Origin: Methanoregulaceae archaeon | Lineage (GTDB): Archaea > Halobacteriota > Methanomicrobia > Methanomicrobiales > Methanospirillaceae | Direction of reading: 5' to 3' | Assembly: GCA_019695435.1 (NCBI GenBank) | Contig: JACTVF010000151.1 | Location: 1 to 6,175, forward strand | Length of the DNA stretch: 6,175 nucleotides | In this document: one piece after another, positions 1-6,175 of the stretch | Layout: each line of letters begins with the position of its first letter | Position numbering within the stretch: position 1 is the stretch's first letter | Translations under genes and position numbers: made by a program | The notes under the pieces: generated by a model | What the model was told of the DNA's origin: nothing | Databases searched by the model: none | Seen by the model: the letters and a program-made list of their open reading frames with translations, nothing else

Positions 1-1660
1 CAAGGGCATGAACGAGGATCTGTACAACAACGGCTGGAAACTCGATGCCTCGCAGGGTACGGTTGCCTTCGGGTCGGCGCTCTACAACTGGGCTGTTTCG
101 GTGCCATACATGAAAAAGGGCGGCGTCTCGTTCAAGGATGTGTTCGAGAAGTGCCGGGCCGGCGACATGAAGTACCTCGCGAAGAAGAGCCCGCTCTACG
201 AAGTTGTGCTCGACATGGTCGTGCACCACCTGCCAGACCCGCTTGTAGCACAGAAGCGCCGTATCCCGGTTATCTGGCACGGTGACAAGGAGTCCAAGGA
301 AGGAAAGGCGATGGCCACCTGCGATGCGACCGGCCCGGTTGGGCTGATGGTCACCGATATTTCCTTTGACCCTCACGCGGGCGAAGTCGCCACCGGCCGT
401 CTCTTCTCAGGGAGCCTCAAAAGGGGCGACACCCTCTACGTCATGGGTTCTGCAAAGAAAGAGAACCGGCTCCAGCAGGTCAGTATCTTCATGGGCCCGA
501 AGCGTGTGGAGGTCGAGGAGATTGTCGCGGGTAACATCGCGGCAGTCACCGGTATGAGGGACGCGATGGTCGGCTCCACGGTCACCAACCTCCAGGAGAT
601 GTTCCCGTTCGAGTCGCTCAAGCACTACTCGGAACCGGTCATGACCGTTGCGGTCGAAGCAAAGAATATGAAGGACCTGCCAAAGCTCGTTGAAGTGCTG
701 CGACAGGTCGCAAAGGAAGACCCGACCCTCGGTATCGCCATCAACGAAGAGACGGGCGAGCACCTGATCTCCGGTATGGGCGAACTGCACCTTGAGATTG
801 TCACGGGCCGTATCAAGCGTGACAAGGGTGTCGAGATCATCACATCCGAACCGATCGTGGTGTACCGTGAGACCGTTACGGGCAAGGTTGAGAATGTCGA
901 AGGCAAGTCCCCGAACCGGCACAACCGGTTCTACTTTGACCTCGAGCCGCTGCCCGATGAGATCGTCAACCTGATAAAAGCCGGCGATGTCTCGATGAAC
1001 CAGCCGGCGATCGAGCGCCGTGATGTGCTCCTGAAGGCCGGCATGAACAAGGATGAGGCAAAGAGCGTCAAGCATATCAAGGGCACGAATATGCTCATCG
1101 ATATGACGAAGGGTATCCAGTACCTCAACGAAACGATGGAACTTATCATCGAAGGTATCAACGAGGCCCTTGCCGGTGGCCCGCTTGCCGACGAGCCGGT
1201 CCAGAACCTCAAGATAACGCTTACCGATGTAAAGCTGCACGAGGACGCGATCCACCGCGGCCCGGCGCAGGTCATCCCGGCGGTCCGTGGCGCGATCAAG
1301 GGCGGTATGCTGATCGCCGGGGACTCGCTCCTCGAACCCGTCCAGAAGATCCAGATCACGGTGCCGCTCGACCAGATGGGCGCCGCGACCTCTCAGATCC
1401 AGGGACGGCGCGGGCAGGTCTTCGATATGCAGAGCGAGGGCGACACGATCACGGTTGTCGGCAAGGCCCCGGTCGCCGAGCTTTTCGGGTTTTCTGGTGA
1501 CATCCGGTCCGCGACCGAAGGCCGTGCGATGTGGAACACCGAGTTCTCCGGTTTCGAGCTGGTCCCGAACAATATGGTGAAAGACGTCGTGATTGCGATC
1601 CGCAAGAGGAAGGGCCTCAAGGAACAGATGCCCACTCCGTCGGACTACCTGTCCGTGTAA
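1..1660 (+). CDS. fusA: Translation elongation factor 2 (aEF-2), 5'-truncated by the window edge
   Basis: This is the C-terminal part of archaeal elongation factor 2, the GTPase that drives ribosomal translocation in the cytoplasm. The frame is open from base 2 to the TAA at 1658-1660. The ATG at base 8 is internal, because archaeal EF-2 is about 730 residues long and roughly 180 residues with the GTP-binding motifs (P-loop, switches, NKxD) lie upstream. Numbering from base 8, the rest of the G domain covers residues 1-108, domain II about 109-195, domain III about 209-283 (with the GMGELHLEI motif), domain IV about 284-440 and domain V about 441-528. The motif [14 protein letters not shown] holds the histidine (codon 1253-1255) expected to be modified to diphthamide, the target of diphtheria toxin in this family. 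The sequence is intact and ends normally at PSDYLSV. EF-2 often sits in the archaeal str operon, but the upstream genes are not visible. Identification is very secure; the symbol follows common archaeal usage. Confidence 0.97.
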   Translation, partial: KGMNEDLYNNGWKLDASQGTVAFGSALYNWAVSVPYMKKGGVSFKDVFEKCRAGDMKYLAKKSPLYEVVLDMVVHHLPDPLVAQKRRIPVIWHGDKESKEGKAMATCDATGPVGLMVTDISFDPHAGEVATGRLFSGSLKRGDTLYVMGSAKKENRLQQVSIFMGPKRVEVEEIVAGNIAAVTGMRDAMVGSTVTNLQEMFPFESLKHYSEPVMTVAVEAKNMKDLPKLVEVLRQVAKEDPTLGIAINEETGEHLISGMGELHLEIVTGRIKRDKGVEIITSEPIVVYRETVTGKVENVEGKSPNRHNRFYFDLEPLPDEIVNLIKAGDVSMNQPAIERRDVLLKAGMNKDEAKSVKHIKGTNMLIDMTKGIQYLNETMELIIEGINEALAGGPLADEPVQNLKITLTDVKLHEDAIHRGPAQVIPAVRGAIKGGMLIAGDSLLEPVQKIQITVPLDQMGAATSQIQGRRGQVFDMQSEGDTITVVGKAPVAELFGFSGDIRSATEGRAMWNTEFSGFELVPNNMVKDVVIAIRKRKGLKEQMPTPSDYLSV

Positions 1661-1692
1661 TTTTTTTAATTTTTTTACCCGATCCCTTTTTT
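1661..1692 (+). terminator. Oligo-T terminator after EF-2
   Basis: Three T-tracts follow the EF-2 stop codon directly: seven T at 1661-1667, seven T at 1670-1676 and six T at 1687-1692. Archaeal RNA polymerase commonly terminates at such U-tracts without needing a hairpin, and I see no strong stem immediately before them. On the opposite strand the same bases overlap the end of the decayed SRAP gene. Confidence 0.75.
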
Positions 1693-1999
1693 CTGATGTG
1701 AAAATGAAGCGGATGCTTTACCCTTGAAGGGTTTCACCGGCGAGCCTTCGTACGTGATGGTGTGAGCTGGTTGCCGGTTTACGGGACATGAGGATCCCGT
1801 GCAGGCTCCAGGCCCGCGTAGTGATCGGGCGGTGCGTGGCTGGTATGTCTGGTGCCCGGTGCGGTACGAGCCCCCACTGGATCATGACTGCCTACGCCTG
1901 CCAGTGAGCCACGATCACCGGGTTCGTGCTGCCCGGCGCAATGTTGAAGTGGGACCGGAATCCAGTCGACGGGTCGATCACCCGGAACCTCCTACACAT
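1675..1999 (-). pseudogene. Decayed SRAP (YedK/HMCES-type) gene remnant
   Basis: SRAP proteins crosslink through Cys2 to abasic sites in single-stranded DNA and shield them; full-length members have about 200-230 residues. On the minus strand an ATG at 1999-1997 opens with MCRRF, matching the family start MCGRF with Cys2 kept. HFNIAPGSTNPVIV follows (family: YNIAPGQ-PVIV), then an in-frame TAG at 1892-1894. The same frame continues with MIQWGLVPHRAPDIPATHRP and ITTRAW, matching the family's WGLVPxWAKD and INARAE blocks. The catalytic Asn of INARAE is Thr here and the Glu is Trp. The frame then loses similarity and stops at 1718-1720. A shifted frame reads CPVNRQPAH and a lysine-bearing tail to a TAA at 1675-1677, perhaps the old C-terminus. 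The middle of the protein, including the region expected to hold the active-site His, is missing. With the stop codon, lost residues and half length, it is almost certainly non-functional. The family call rests on motif recognition. Confidence 0.8.
1892..1999 (-). other. N-terminal SRAP segment, MCRRF to amber stop
   Basis: This 35-codon open segment is the best preserved part of the SRAP remnant. It runs from the Met-Cys start to the TAG at 1892-1894. The segment between the MC start and NIAPG is shorter than usual (about 15 residues against roughly 25-35 in typical members), so a small deletion is likely here as well. No Shine-Dalgarno site is evident before the ATG. A purine-rich GGAGG lies just inside the coding segment, upstream of a GTG at 1981-1979, but starting there would lose the catalytic Cys2. 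A short peptide could in principle still be made; nothing suggests a function. Confidence 0.6.
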
Positions 2000-2066
2000 G
2001 ATAACCGTTCATTCTTGTGCAGGGACTCATCAAGATTTTGCCAGAATCCGAACGCCTGATGAATAA

Positions 2067-3158
2067 TTATCCAGAGGTTACCCTGATCGAATTTCCCCTG
2101 CTTATATCGTTCACGATACCCTGTTCCGTGTTCAGGAGGTCCTGGGTGGAGGCAAGGATGTGCGAGGAAATTTCCACGCTGACAAACGGATCAATTTTGA
2201 TCGCATGATTGTAGGATTCCATCGCGTCCTGATAGGACTGAGAAGCCTCTAAGGTGGCCAGTGTTTCCTTGGATGCCGCGGCAGGATCCTGGTTATCCGT
2301 AGTGAGCGTCTGGAAATTCGCCCGGATCTTCTGATTATCCTTGATCGATAGTGCAAGACTTGCGTCTCCCTTCCGTATCCAGATCTGCGCGTCTTTCTGG
2401 TTGAGTGACAACGCCTTCTCGAAATATTGGATGGACTCCTCGTACTGGCCCTGGTCGTAGAGAATATTGCCGGTCATCACGATCGGAGCAGTCTCGTTTG
2501 GGTTCGTGGCCATGACATATTCCAGGTCCTGACGGGCTTCCTTATCCCTGCCCATGGATAGCATGACATTCGCCTCGTCCATCCGTATTGCCGTGTCGTT
2601 CGGCGAGAGGGCAATAGCGGATTCGTAGAGGGGGACTGCGTAGGCCGGGTATTTTGTGGCTGCAACTTCACCCGCCGCAAGCGACATGCTTTTTGCTGCC
2701 ACGTGTGGAGCAACGGCAAGAATGATGACAAATCCGGCGAGAAGGACAAGGACCGCCACTTCCGGCCAGAATAGTATGCTCTTTTTCCGGAACTCCTTTT
2801 TTAAGCGGTTGATCTTATTTGCGCTCGCGTATGCATCAAGGACTGCCACTGCCCAGATGATTGCCATAACAATGCGGGGGTCAAATGCCGTATACACCGG
2901 CATGACGAGAAGGGCGCCCAGCACACCCGTGAGAAAGATGAGCCCCTTCGCCGTCTCGCCATTATAGAACTGTCCCAGACCTACACCGACAAGAGACAGG
3001 GTCGCAGCTACGCGGGAATTCCTCCAATTTTTTTTGGAGAGGTCGAGACCGGGGGGCGTGGAATCTTCGGGCGGGGGAGTCTCAAAGGAACGCAGGCACA
3101 GAAAACAAAAATTGTCATCGCTGGTAATCGTTGTCCCGCAGTACGGGCAGCGTTTCAT
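2067..3158 (-). CDS. Zinc-ribbon / TM2-like membrane / TPR repeat protein
   Basis: The protein has 363 residues and was not recognised as a named gene. An N-terminal zinc ribbon uses C4, C7, C18 and C21 (CPYC and CFLC pairs). A Pro-rich acidic linker (about 28-40) follows, then a TM2/DUF5683-like module: GVGLGQFYNGETAKGL at about 58-73, hydrophobic stretches at about 50-66, 72-91 and 96-112 (ending in the DAY motif), and a clear transmembrane helix at about 129-152. The rest is TPR-like: repeats at about 170-188, 189-222, 223-256 and 308-324, with typical pairs such as GQYEESIQYFEKALSLNQ. A role as a membrane-anchored scaffold for protein-protein contacts is plausible, but no substrate can be named. 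I chose the start at 3158 over the upstream ATG at 3209, because it places the zinc ribbon at the N-terminus and lies about 25 bases downstream of a TATA box. The longer start would sit upstream of that promoter. The gene reads leftward, ending 67 bases before the SRAP remnant, with no clear terminator between them. Confidence 0.88.
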   Translation of the reverse strand: MKRCPYCGTTITSDDNFCFLCLRSFETPPPEDSTPPGLDLSKKNWRNSRVAATLSLVGVGLGQFYNGETAKGLIFLTGVLGALLVMPVYTAFDPRIVMAIIWAVAVLDAYASANKINRLKKEFRKKSILFWPEVAVLVLLAGFVIILAVAPHVAAKSMSLAAGEVAATKYPAYAVPLYESAIALSPNDTAIRMDEANVMLSMGRDKEARQDLEYVMATNPNETAPIVMTGNILYDQGQYEESIQYFEKALSLNQKDAQIWIRKGDASLALSIKDNQKIRANFQTLTTDNQDPAAASKETLATLEASQSYQDAMESYNHAIKIDPFVSVEISSHILASTQDLLNTEQGIVNDISRGNSIRVTSG

Positions 3159-3179
3159 ACTAGCGTGAAGATTTGGGAA

Positions 3180-3202
3180 CTTATAGGTATTCCTATAGGT
3201 AT
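3180..3202 (-). promoter_or_regulatory. Promoter with repeated ATAGGTAT elements for the zinc-ribbon/TPR gene
   Basis: Read on the minus strand, CCTATAAG at 3187-3180 is a TATA box centred about 25 bases before the ATG at 3158. That spacing puts transcription start at or very near the start codon, suggesting a leaderless or very short-leader mRNA; no Shine-Dalgarno is present. On the plus strand the octamer ATAGGTAT occurs at 3183-3190 and again at 3195-3202, 12 bases apart. The palindrome CCTATAGG at 3192-3199 lies between them, and ATAGG/CCTAT form a dyad at 3183-3196. The repeats overlap the TATA box, so a repressor or BRE-like function is possible, but no regulator is identified. Confidence 0.6.
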
Positions 3203-3312
3203 CAATCAAACTTTTATTATCGAGATATGTTTCATTCTCGTCCAGGGGCTCATCAGCCCTGCGCAGGTAGTTCTGAAAGGGTAACAGGATGTTACGGAGA
3301 AAACTAAAGAAA

Positions 3313-3322
3313 CTATAAATTT
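3313..3322 (+). promoter_or_regulatory. TATA box for the receiver-PAS gene
   Basis: CTATAAATTT lies in an A-rich context (AAACTAAAGAAA just upstream, BRE-like purines) and is followed by further T. Archaeal spacing predicts transcription start near 3340-3345. That leaves a leader of roughly 50 bases to the ATG at 3396 or 90 bases to the ATG at 3435. I see no clear Shine-Dalgarno before either start. It is the best promoter candidate on the plus strand between the divergent genes. Confidence 0.55.
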
Positions 3323-3434
3323 TTTTAGTGATAGAACGTTTTTAAGGAATTATCCTGCGTCCCGGGACGTCATCAAGATCGATAATATCAAACCCATGAA
3401 AAGCATACAATACCTAACATTTAGTACGACATCG

Positions 3435-6175
3435 ATGTATCATATCCTCTATGTTGATGACGAGCCCGGCCTGCTTGAGATCGGCAAACGCTTTCTTGAG
3501 CGGAGCGGGCAGCTCAGCGTTGACGTCATCACCTCTGCGCCGGCTGCACTTACGCTCCTCGCCTCAAAGGAGTACGATGCCATTATTGCAGATTACCAGA
3601 TGCCGGAAATGAACGGCATTGAACTTTTAAAAACGATACGGACATCGGGGAAGACGATCCCGTTTATCCTTTTTACCGGCAAAGGGCGGGAGGAGGTCGT
3701 CATCCAGGCCCTGAATGAAGGTGCCGATTTCTACCTCCAGAAAGGCGGAGAGCCCAAGAGCCAGTTTGCCGAGCTTTCAAACAAGATCCGCTACGCGGTC
3801 ATGCGCAGGAGTGCGGAGGAATCGCTCAAGCAGAACGAGGCCCAGCTCCGGCAGATCATCGACCTGGTCCCCCACATGATCTTTGCGAATGACCGGGACG
3901 GGAATTTTCTGCTCACAAACCGGGCACTCGCCCAGAGTTACAATAAGGATGTCACCGATATCGTGGGAAAACCCCAGGCCCGGTTTCATCCTGACGCTGC
4001 CGAACTCCGGCACATGCTCGATGACAACCGCGAGGTCATATCGACGGGAACAACCAAGGTTATCCCCGAGGAGCGCTTTACCGACGCAACCGGCAATCAC
4101 TGCATCCTCCAGACCACCAAGGTCCCCTTCACCACCATCGGGAACAGCCAGCAGGCAGTACTCGGTATTGCCATCGACATTACCAAGAGGATCCAGACAG
4201 AAGATAAACTGCGTCTGGCATATGAACAGCTGGCGGCAGCGGAGGAAAAACTGCATGCCCAATATGACGCGCTGGTCGCGGCACAGGCCGAGATCATCAG
4301 CCGCCGGCAGCTACTTGAAGAGATAGCGGCCACGGTGCCCGGGGTTATCTACCAGTTCTCTGCAGATTCCGGGGGGGGTCATCATGGATATTTTATCAAT
4401 GAACGTGCCGGCAGGGACATTTTCGGGCTCGATCATCAGAACAAGGATGTATTCCCATGGTTTGCCGGGCATGTACATCCCGGTGACCAGCGCCGGTTCA
4501 TGGAATCGATCGACGACAGCCTGAAGAATGCCACGGCCTGGAATTTTGAGGGCCGTTTCGTAAAACCATCCGGGGAGTCTATCTGGTTCCTCGGGATGGG
4601 ATGCCCGGGTATCCATGGCAACGAACAGGTATATTCCGGTATCATGCTGGATATCACCGAACGCAAACGGATGGAAGAAAAACTCCGGGAGAGCGAGGAG
4701 CGGTACCGCCGGATCGTCGAGACCACGGACGAGGGCATTTTTCAGCTGGATAGGGATTTCACGATGGTCTATGTCAACCGGCGAATGGCGGAAATGTGCG
4801 GCTGCACGCCGGAAGATATCGTTGGAAAAAACATTGTATCCTTCATGGCGCCGGAAGATCTTGCCGGCGATACCGCCCGACTTGAAGAGCGCAGGCAGGG
4901 AAAGAGCGGCCGGTACGAGCGCCGCTTTATGACAAAAGACGGGAGGATCCGGTGGGTGCATGTATCCGCGACCCCCCTTATGAACCCGGACGGCACGTTC
5001 CGGGGCTCCTTTGCGATGTGTTCCGATATTACGGATCGTAAAACAGGAGAGATGGAGCTTGTCCGCCGCAACGAGGAACTGCATGCAGCATACGGGCAGC
5101 TGACCGCAACTGAAGAAGAACTCCGGGAGAATTACGACGAACTGACAAAAGGCCAGAAACGGCTTGAAGAGAGTGAGAATAAGTACAGGAACGTGGTCGA
5201 GGACCAGACCGAATTTATCTCCCGGTTCTTACCGGATGGCACGCATGTCTTTGTCAACGATGCCTACTGCCGGTATTTCGGGCTGAAACGTGACGAGATC
5301 CTCGGGCACCGGTTCCGGCCAACGATCCCGGTCGAAGACCGGGAGCTCGTGAAACGGTTCTTTGCTTCCTTGATCCCGGGCCATCCGGTCGATACCATCG
5401 AACACCAGATCATCATGCCGGACGGTGGAATACGGTGGCAGCGGTGGAGTGACCGTGCGATCTTCGATCCTTCCGGAACGGTGACCGAATACCAGTCGGT
5501 AGGCCGGGATATTACCGCGGAAAAGGAAACTCAGGCAGCATTGCAGGAAAGCGAGATCCGGTTCCGTGAGCAGTACCAGAACAACCCGCTCGCCATCTTC
5601 ACCTGGCAGCACCGGGAGGGCGATTTTGTCCTGGTGGATTACAACAGGGCGGCGGACCTCCTCACCGGCGGGCGGGCGCAGGATTATCTCGGAACCGCAG
5701 CGTCCGTGCTCTATGCAACCCACCCGGAATTTGTGTCAGAAATCATGCAGTGTTTTTCCGATCGGACCGTAATCTCAAAGGATCTCGTATCGGAGCACTT
5801 CCTGCCCGGGAGGCGTATCCATGCCACCGCTGCCTATGTCCCCCCGGACCTGATCATGGTTCACCTGGATGACATCACCGAACAAAAAGAGGCGGAGGAG
5901 GCACTCCGGGAAAGCCAGCGCACGCTTGCCGATGCGATGGACCTGGCAAATCTGGTGAGCTGGGAGTGCGATCTCAGGACGGGTGTTCTGACGTTCGATA
6001 ACCGTTTCTCAACGCTGTATGGTACGACTCCGGAGTGCAAAGGCATCTGCCATATGACGGCAGAAGCATATATCCGGGAGTTGGTCCACCCGGAAGATCG
6101 TGGTATCCTTTTCGAGGAAGATAAAAGAACCAGGACTACACCAGACCCGCATTACGTGTCAAAGCGGGAATACCG
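3435..6175 (+). CDS. Receiver plus multi-PAS signalling protein, 3'-truncated by the window edge
   Basis: An uninterrupted frame of 913 codons with no stop before the window end. Residues 1-123 form a response-regulator receiver domain: acidic D8/D9, phosphoacceptor D53 in IADYQMPEMNG, conserved T81 and K103. Its end, FTGKGREEVV then EGADFYLQKGG, is typical of methanogen REC-PAS proteins. Six PAS domains follow at about 136-255, 290-412, 422-540, 581-700, 706-820 and 830-913 (cut off). Most end in the PAC-like signature DIT(E/D)xK. Coiled-coil linkers lie at about 256-290 and 541-580. There is no transmembrane segment in the visible part, so it should be cytoplasmic. PAS domains sense small ligands, redox or light or mediate dimerisation; the inputs here are unknown, and no haem or flavin residue can be assigned. 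A histidine kinase output (HisKA/HATPase) probably lies beyond the window, but this is inference. An in-frame ATG at 3396 would add 13 residues; I prefer 3435 because MYHILYVDDEP matches the usual receiver start. It is divergent from the zinc-ribbon/TPR gene. Confidence 0.93.
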   Translation, partial: MYHILYVDDEPGLLEIGKRFLERSGQLSVDVITSAPAALTLLASKEYDAIIADYQMPEMNGIELLKTIRTSGKTIPFILFTGKGREEVVIQALNEGADFYLQKGGEPKSQFAELSNKIRYAVMRRSAEESLKQNEAQLRQIIDLVPHMIFANDRDGNFLLTNRALAQSYNKDVTDIVGKPQARFHPDAAELRHMLDDNREVISTGTTKVIPEERFTDATGNHCILQTTKVPFTTIGNSQQAVLGIAIDITKRIQTEDKLRLAYEQLAAAEEKLHAQYDALVAAQAEIISRRQLLEEIAATVPGVIYQFSADSGGGHHGYFINERAGRDIFGLDHQNKDVFPWFAGHVHPGDQRRFMESIDDSLKNATAWNFEGRFVKPSGESIWFLGMGCPGIHGNEQVYSGIMLDITERKRMEEKLRESEERYRRIVETTDEGIFQLDRDFTMVYVNRRMAEMCGCTPEDIVGKNIVSFMAPEDLAGDTARLEERRQGKSGRYERRFMTKDGRIRWVHVSATPLMNPDGTFRGSFAMCSDITDRKTGEMELVRRNEELHAAYGQLTATEEELRENYDELTKGQKRLEESENKYRNVVEDQTEFISRFLPDGTHVFVNDAYCRYFGLKRDEILGHRFRPTIPVEDRELVKRFFASLIPGHPVDTIEHQIIMPDGGIRWQRWSDRAIFDPSGTVTEYQSVGRDITAEKETQAALQESEIRFREQYQNNPLAIFTWQHREGDFVLVDYNRAADLLTGGRAQDYLGTAASVLYATHPEFVSEIMQCFSDRTVISKDLVSEHFLPGRRIHATAAYVPPDLIMVHLDDITEQKEAEEALRESQRTLADAMDLANLVSWECDLRTGVLTFDNRFSTLYGTTPECKGICHMTAEAYIRELVHPEDRGILFEEDKRTRTTPDPHYVSKREY
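4218..4295 (+). repeat. First copy of repeated coiled-coil linker (coding)
   Basis: Residues 262-287 of the receiver-PAS protein follow the pattern AYxQLxAxEExLxxxYDxLxxxQ and join PAS1 to PAS2. By hand alignment the segment shares 12 of 26 residues with the linker encoded at 5088-5165, including both Glu of the EE pair and the YD pair. Such helical linkers pass signals between PAS domains. Confidence 0.6.
5088..5165 (+). repeat. Second copy of repeated coiled-coil linker (coding)
   Basis: Residues 552-577 of the receiver-PAS protein repeat the pattern AYxQLxAxEExLxxxYDxLxxxQ, between PAS3 and PAS4. The match to 4218-4295 suggests that a linker and its neighbouring PAS unit were duplicated within the gene, or that the linker was recruited from a related protein. 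Divergence is high, so the event is old. Confidence 0.6.

Noticed and set aside
407..1255. Long 282-residue minus-strand ORF opposite EF-2
   Set aside because: It is antisense to a highly conserved, clearly coding EF-2 and results from the GC-rich codon bias; the protein has no recognisable family features.
1720..1732. Perfect dyad ACCCTT-G-AAGGGT as a terminator or operator
   Set aside because: The one-base loop is too tight for a good hairpin, it has no following T-tract in either direction at the right distance, and it lies within the decayed gene; probably chance.
1892..1894. In-frame TAG in the SRAP remnant read as pyrrolysine
   Set aside because: Other catalytic residues are also lost, the gene is half length, and pyrrolysine use is mainly known from Methanosarcinales-type methylamine users; a plain nonsense mutation is simpler.
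1799..2059. Plus-strand 86-residue ORF across the gap after EF-2
   Set aside because: Its sequence resembles no family I know, it has no promoter or ribosome site, and it lies antisense to the SRAP remnant, which explains the region better.
3156..3209. Longer start for the zinc-ribbon/TPR gene at 3209
   Set aside because: The extra 17 residues would be encoded across and upstream of the TATA box and would push the zinc ribbon off the N-terminus.
4311..5084. 257-residue minus-strand ORF opposite the PAS array
   Set aside because: The plus strand has a continuous PAS-coding frame with clear motifs; this is a mirror ORF.

Overview
The window looks like chromosomal DNA of a methanogenic archaeon, most probably from the order Methanomicrobiales (Methanoregula-like). 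Three things suggest this: an archaeal-type elongation factor 2 with the diphthamide motif, archaeal TATA-type promoters with oligo-T terminators, and a receiver plus multi-PAS signalling protein of the style that is expanded in that order. The lineage is inferred from remembered family features, not from a search.

Layout from left to right. (1) Bases 1-1660 (+) hold the C-terminal three quarters of EF-2 (fusA); its GTPase motifs lie before the window. Triple oligo-T tracts follow it as a likely terminator. (2) Bases about 1675-1999 (-) look empty at first but hold the wreck of a SRAP/YedK-type gene (SOS response-associated peptidase, the HMCES family). The Cys2 start, the NIAPG motif and the WGLVP motif are readable, but there is an in-frame amber stop, the catalytic Asn is lost, and about half the normal length is missing. 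(3) Bases 2067-3158 (-) encode a membrane protein with an N-terminal zinc ribbon, a TM2-like membrane module and C-terminal TPR repeats. (4) Bases 3159-3434 are a divergent intergenic region with a promoter for each flanking gene. The leftward promoter places the start codon of the zinc-ribbon/TPR gene at the predicted transcription start. (5) Bases 3435-6175 (+) hold a long open frame, running off the right edge, with an N-terminal response-regulator receiver domain and six successive PAS domains; the output end lies outside the window.

The genes do not form an obvious common pathway. EF-2 is housekeeping, the SRAP remnant is decaying, and the zinc-ribbon/TPR and receiver-PAS genes are divergently transcribed and could share regulation through the short region between them. 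I see no CRISPR array, tRNA, rRNA, insertion sequence or phage gene. I found no convincing new biological system. The most useful non-obvious result is the SRAP pseudogene in the apparently empty 1661-2066 stretch.
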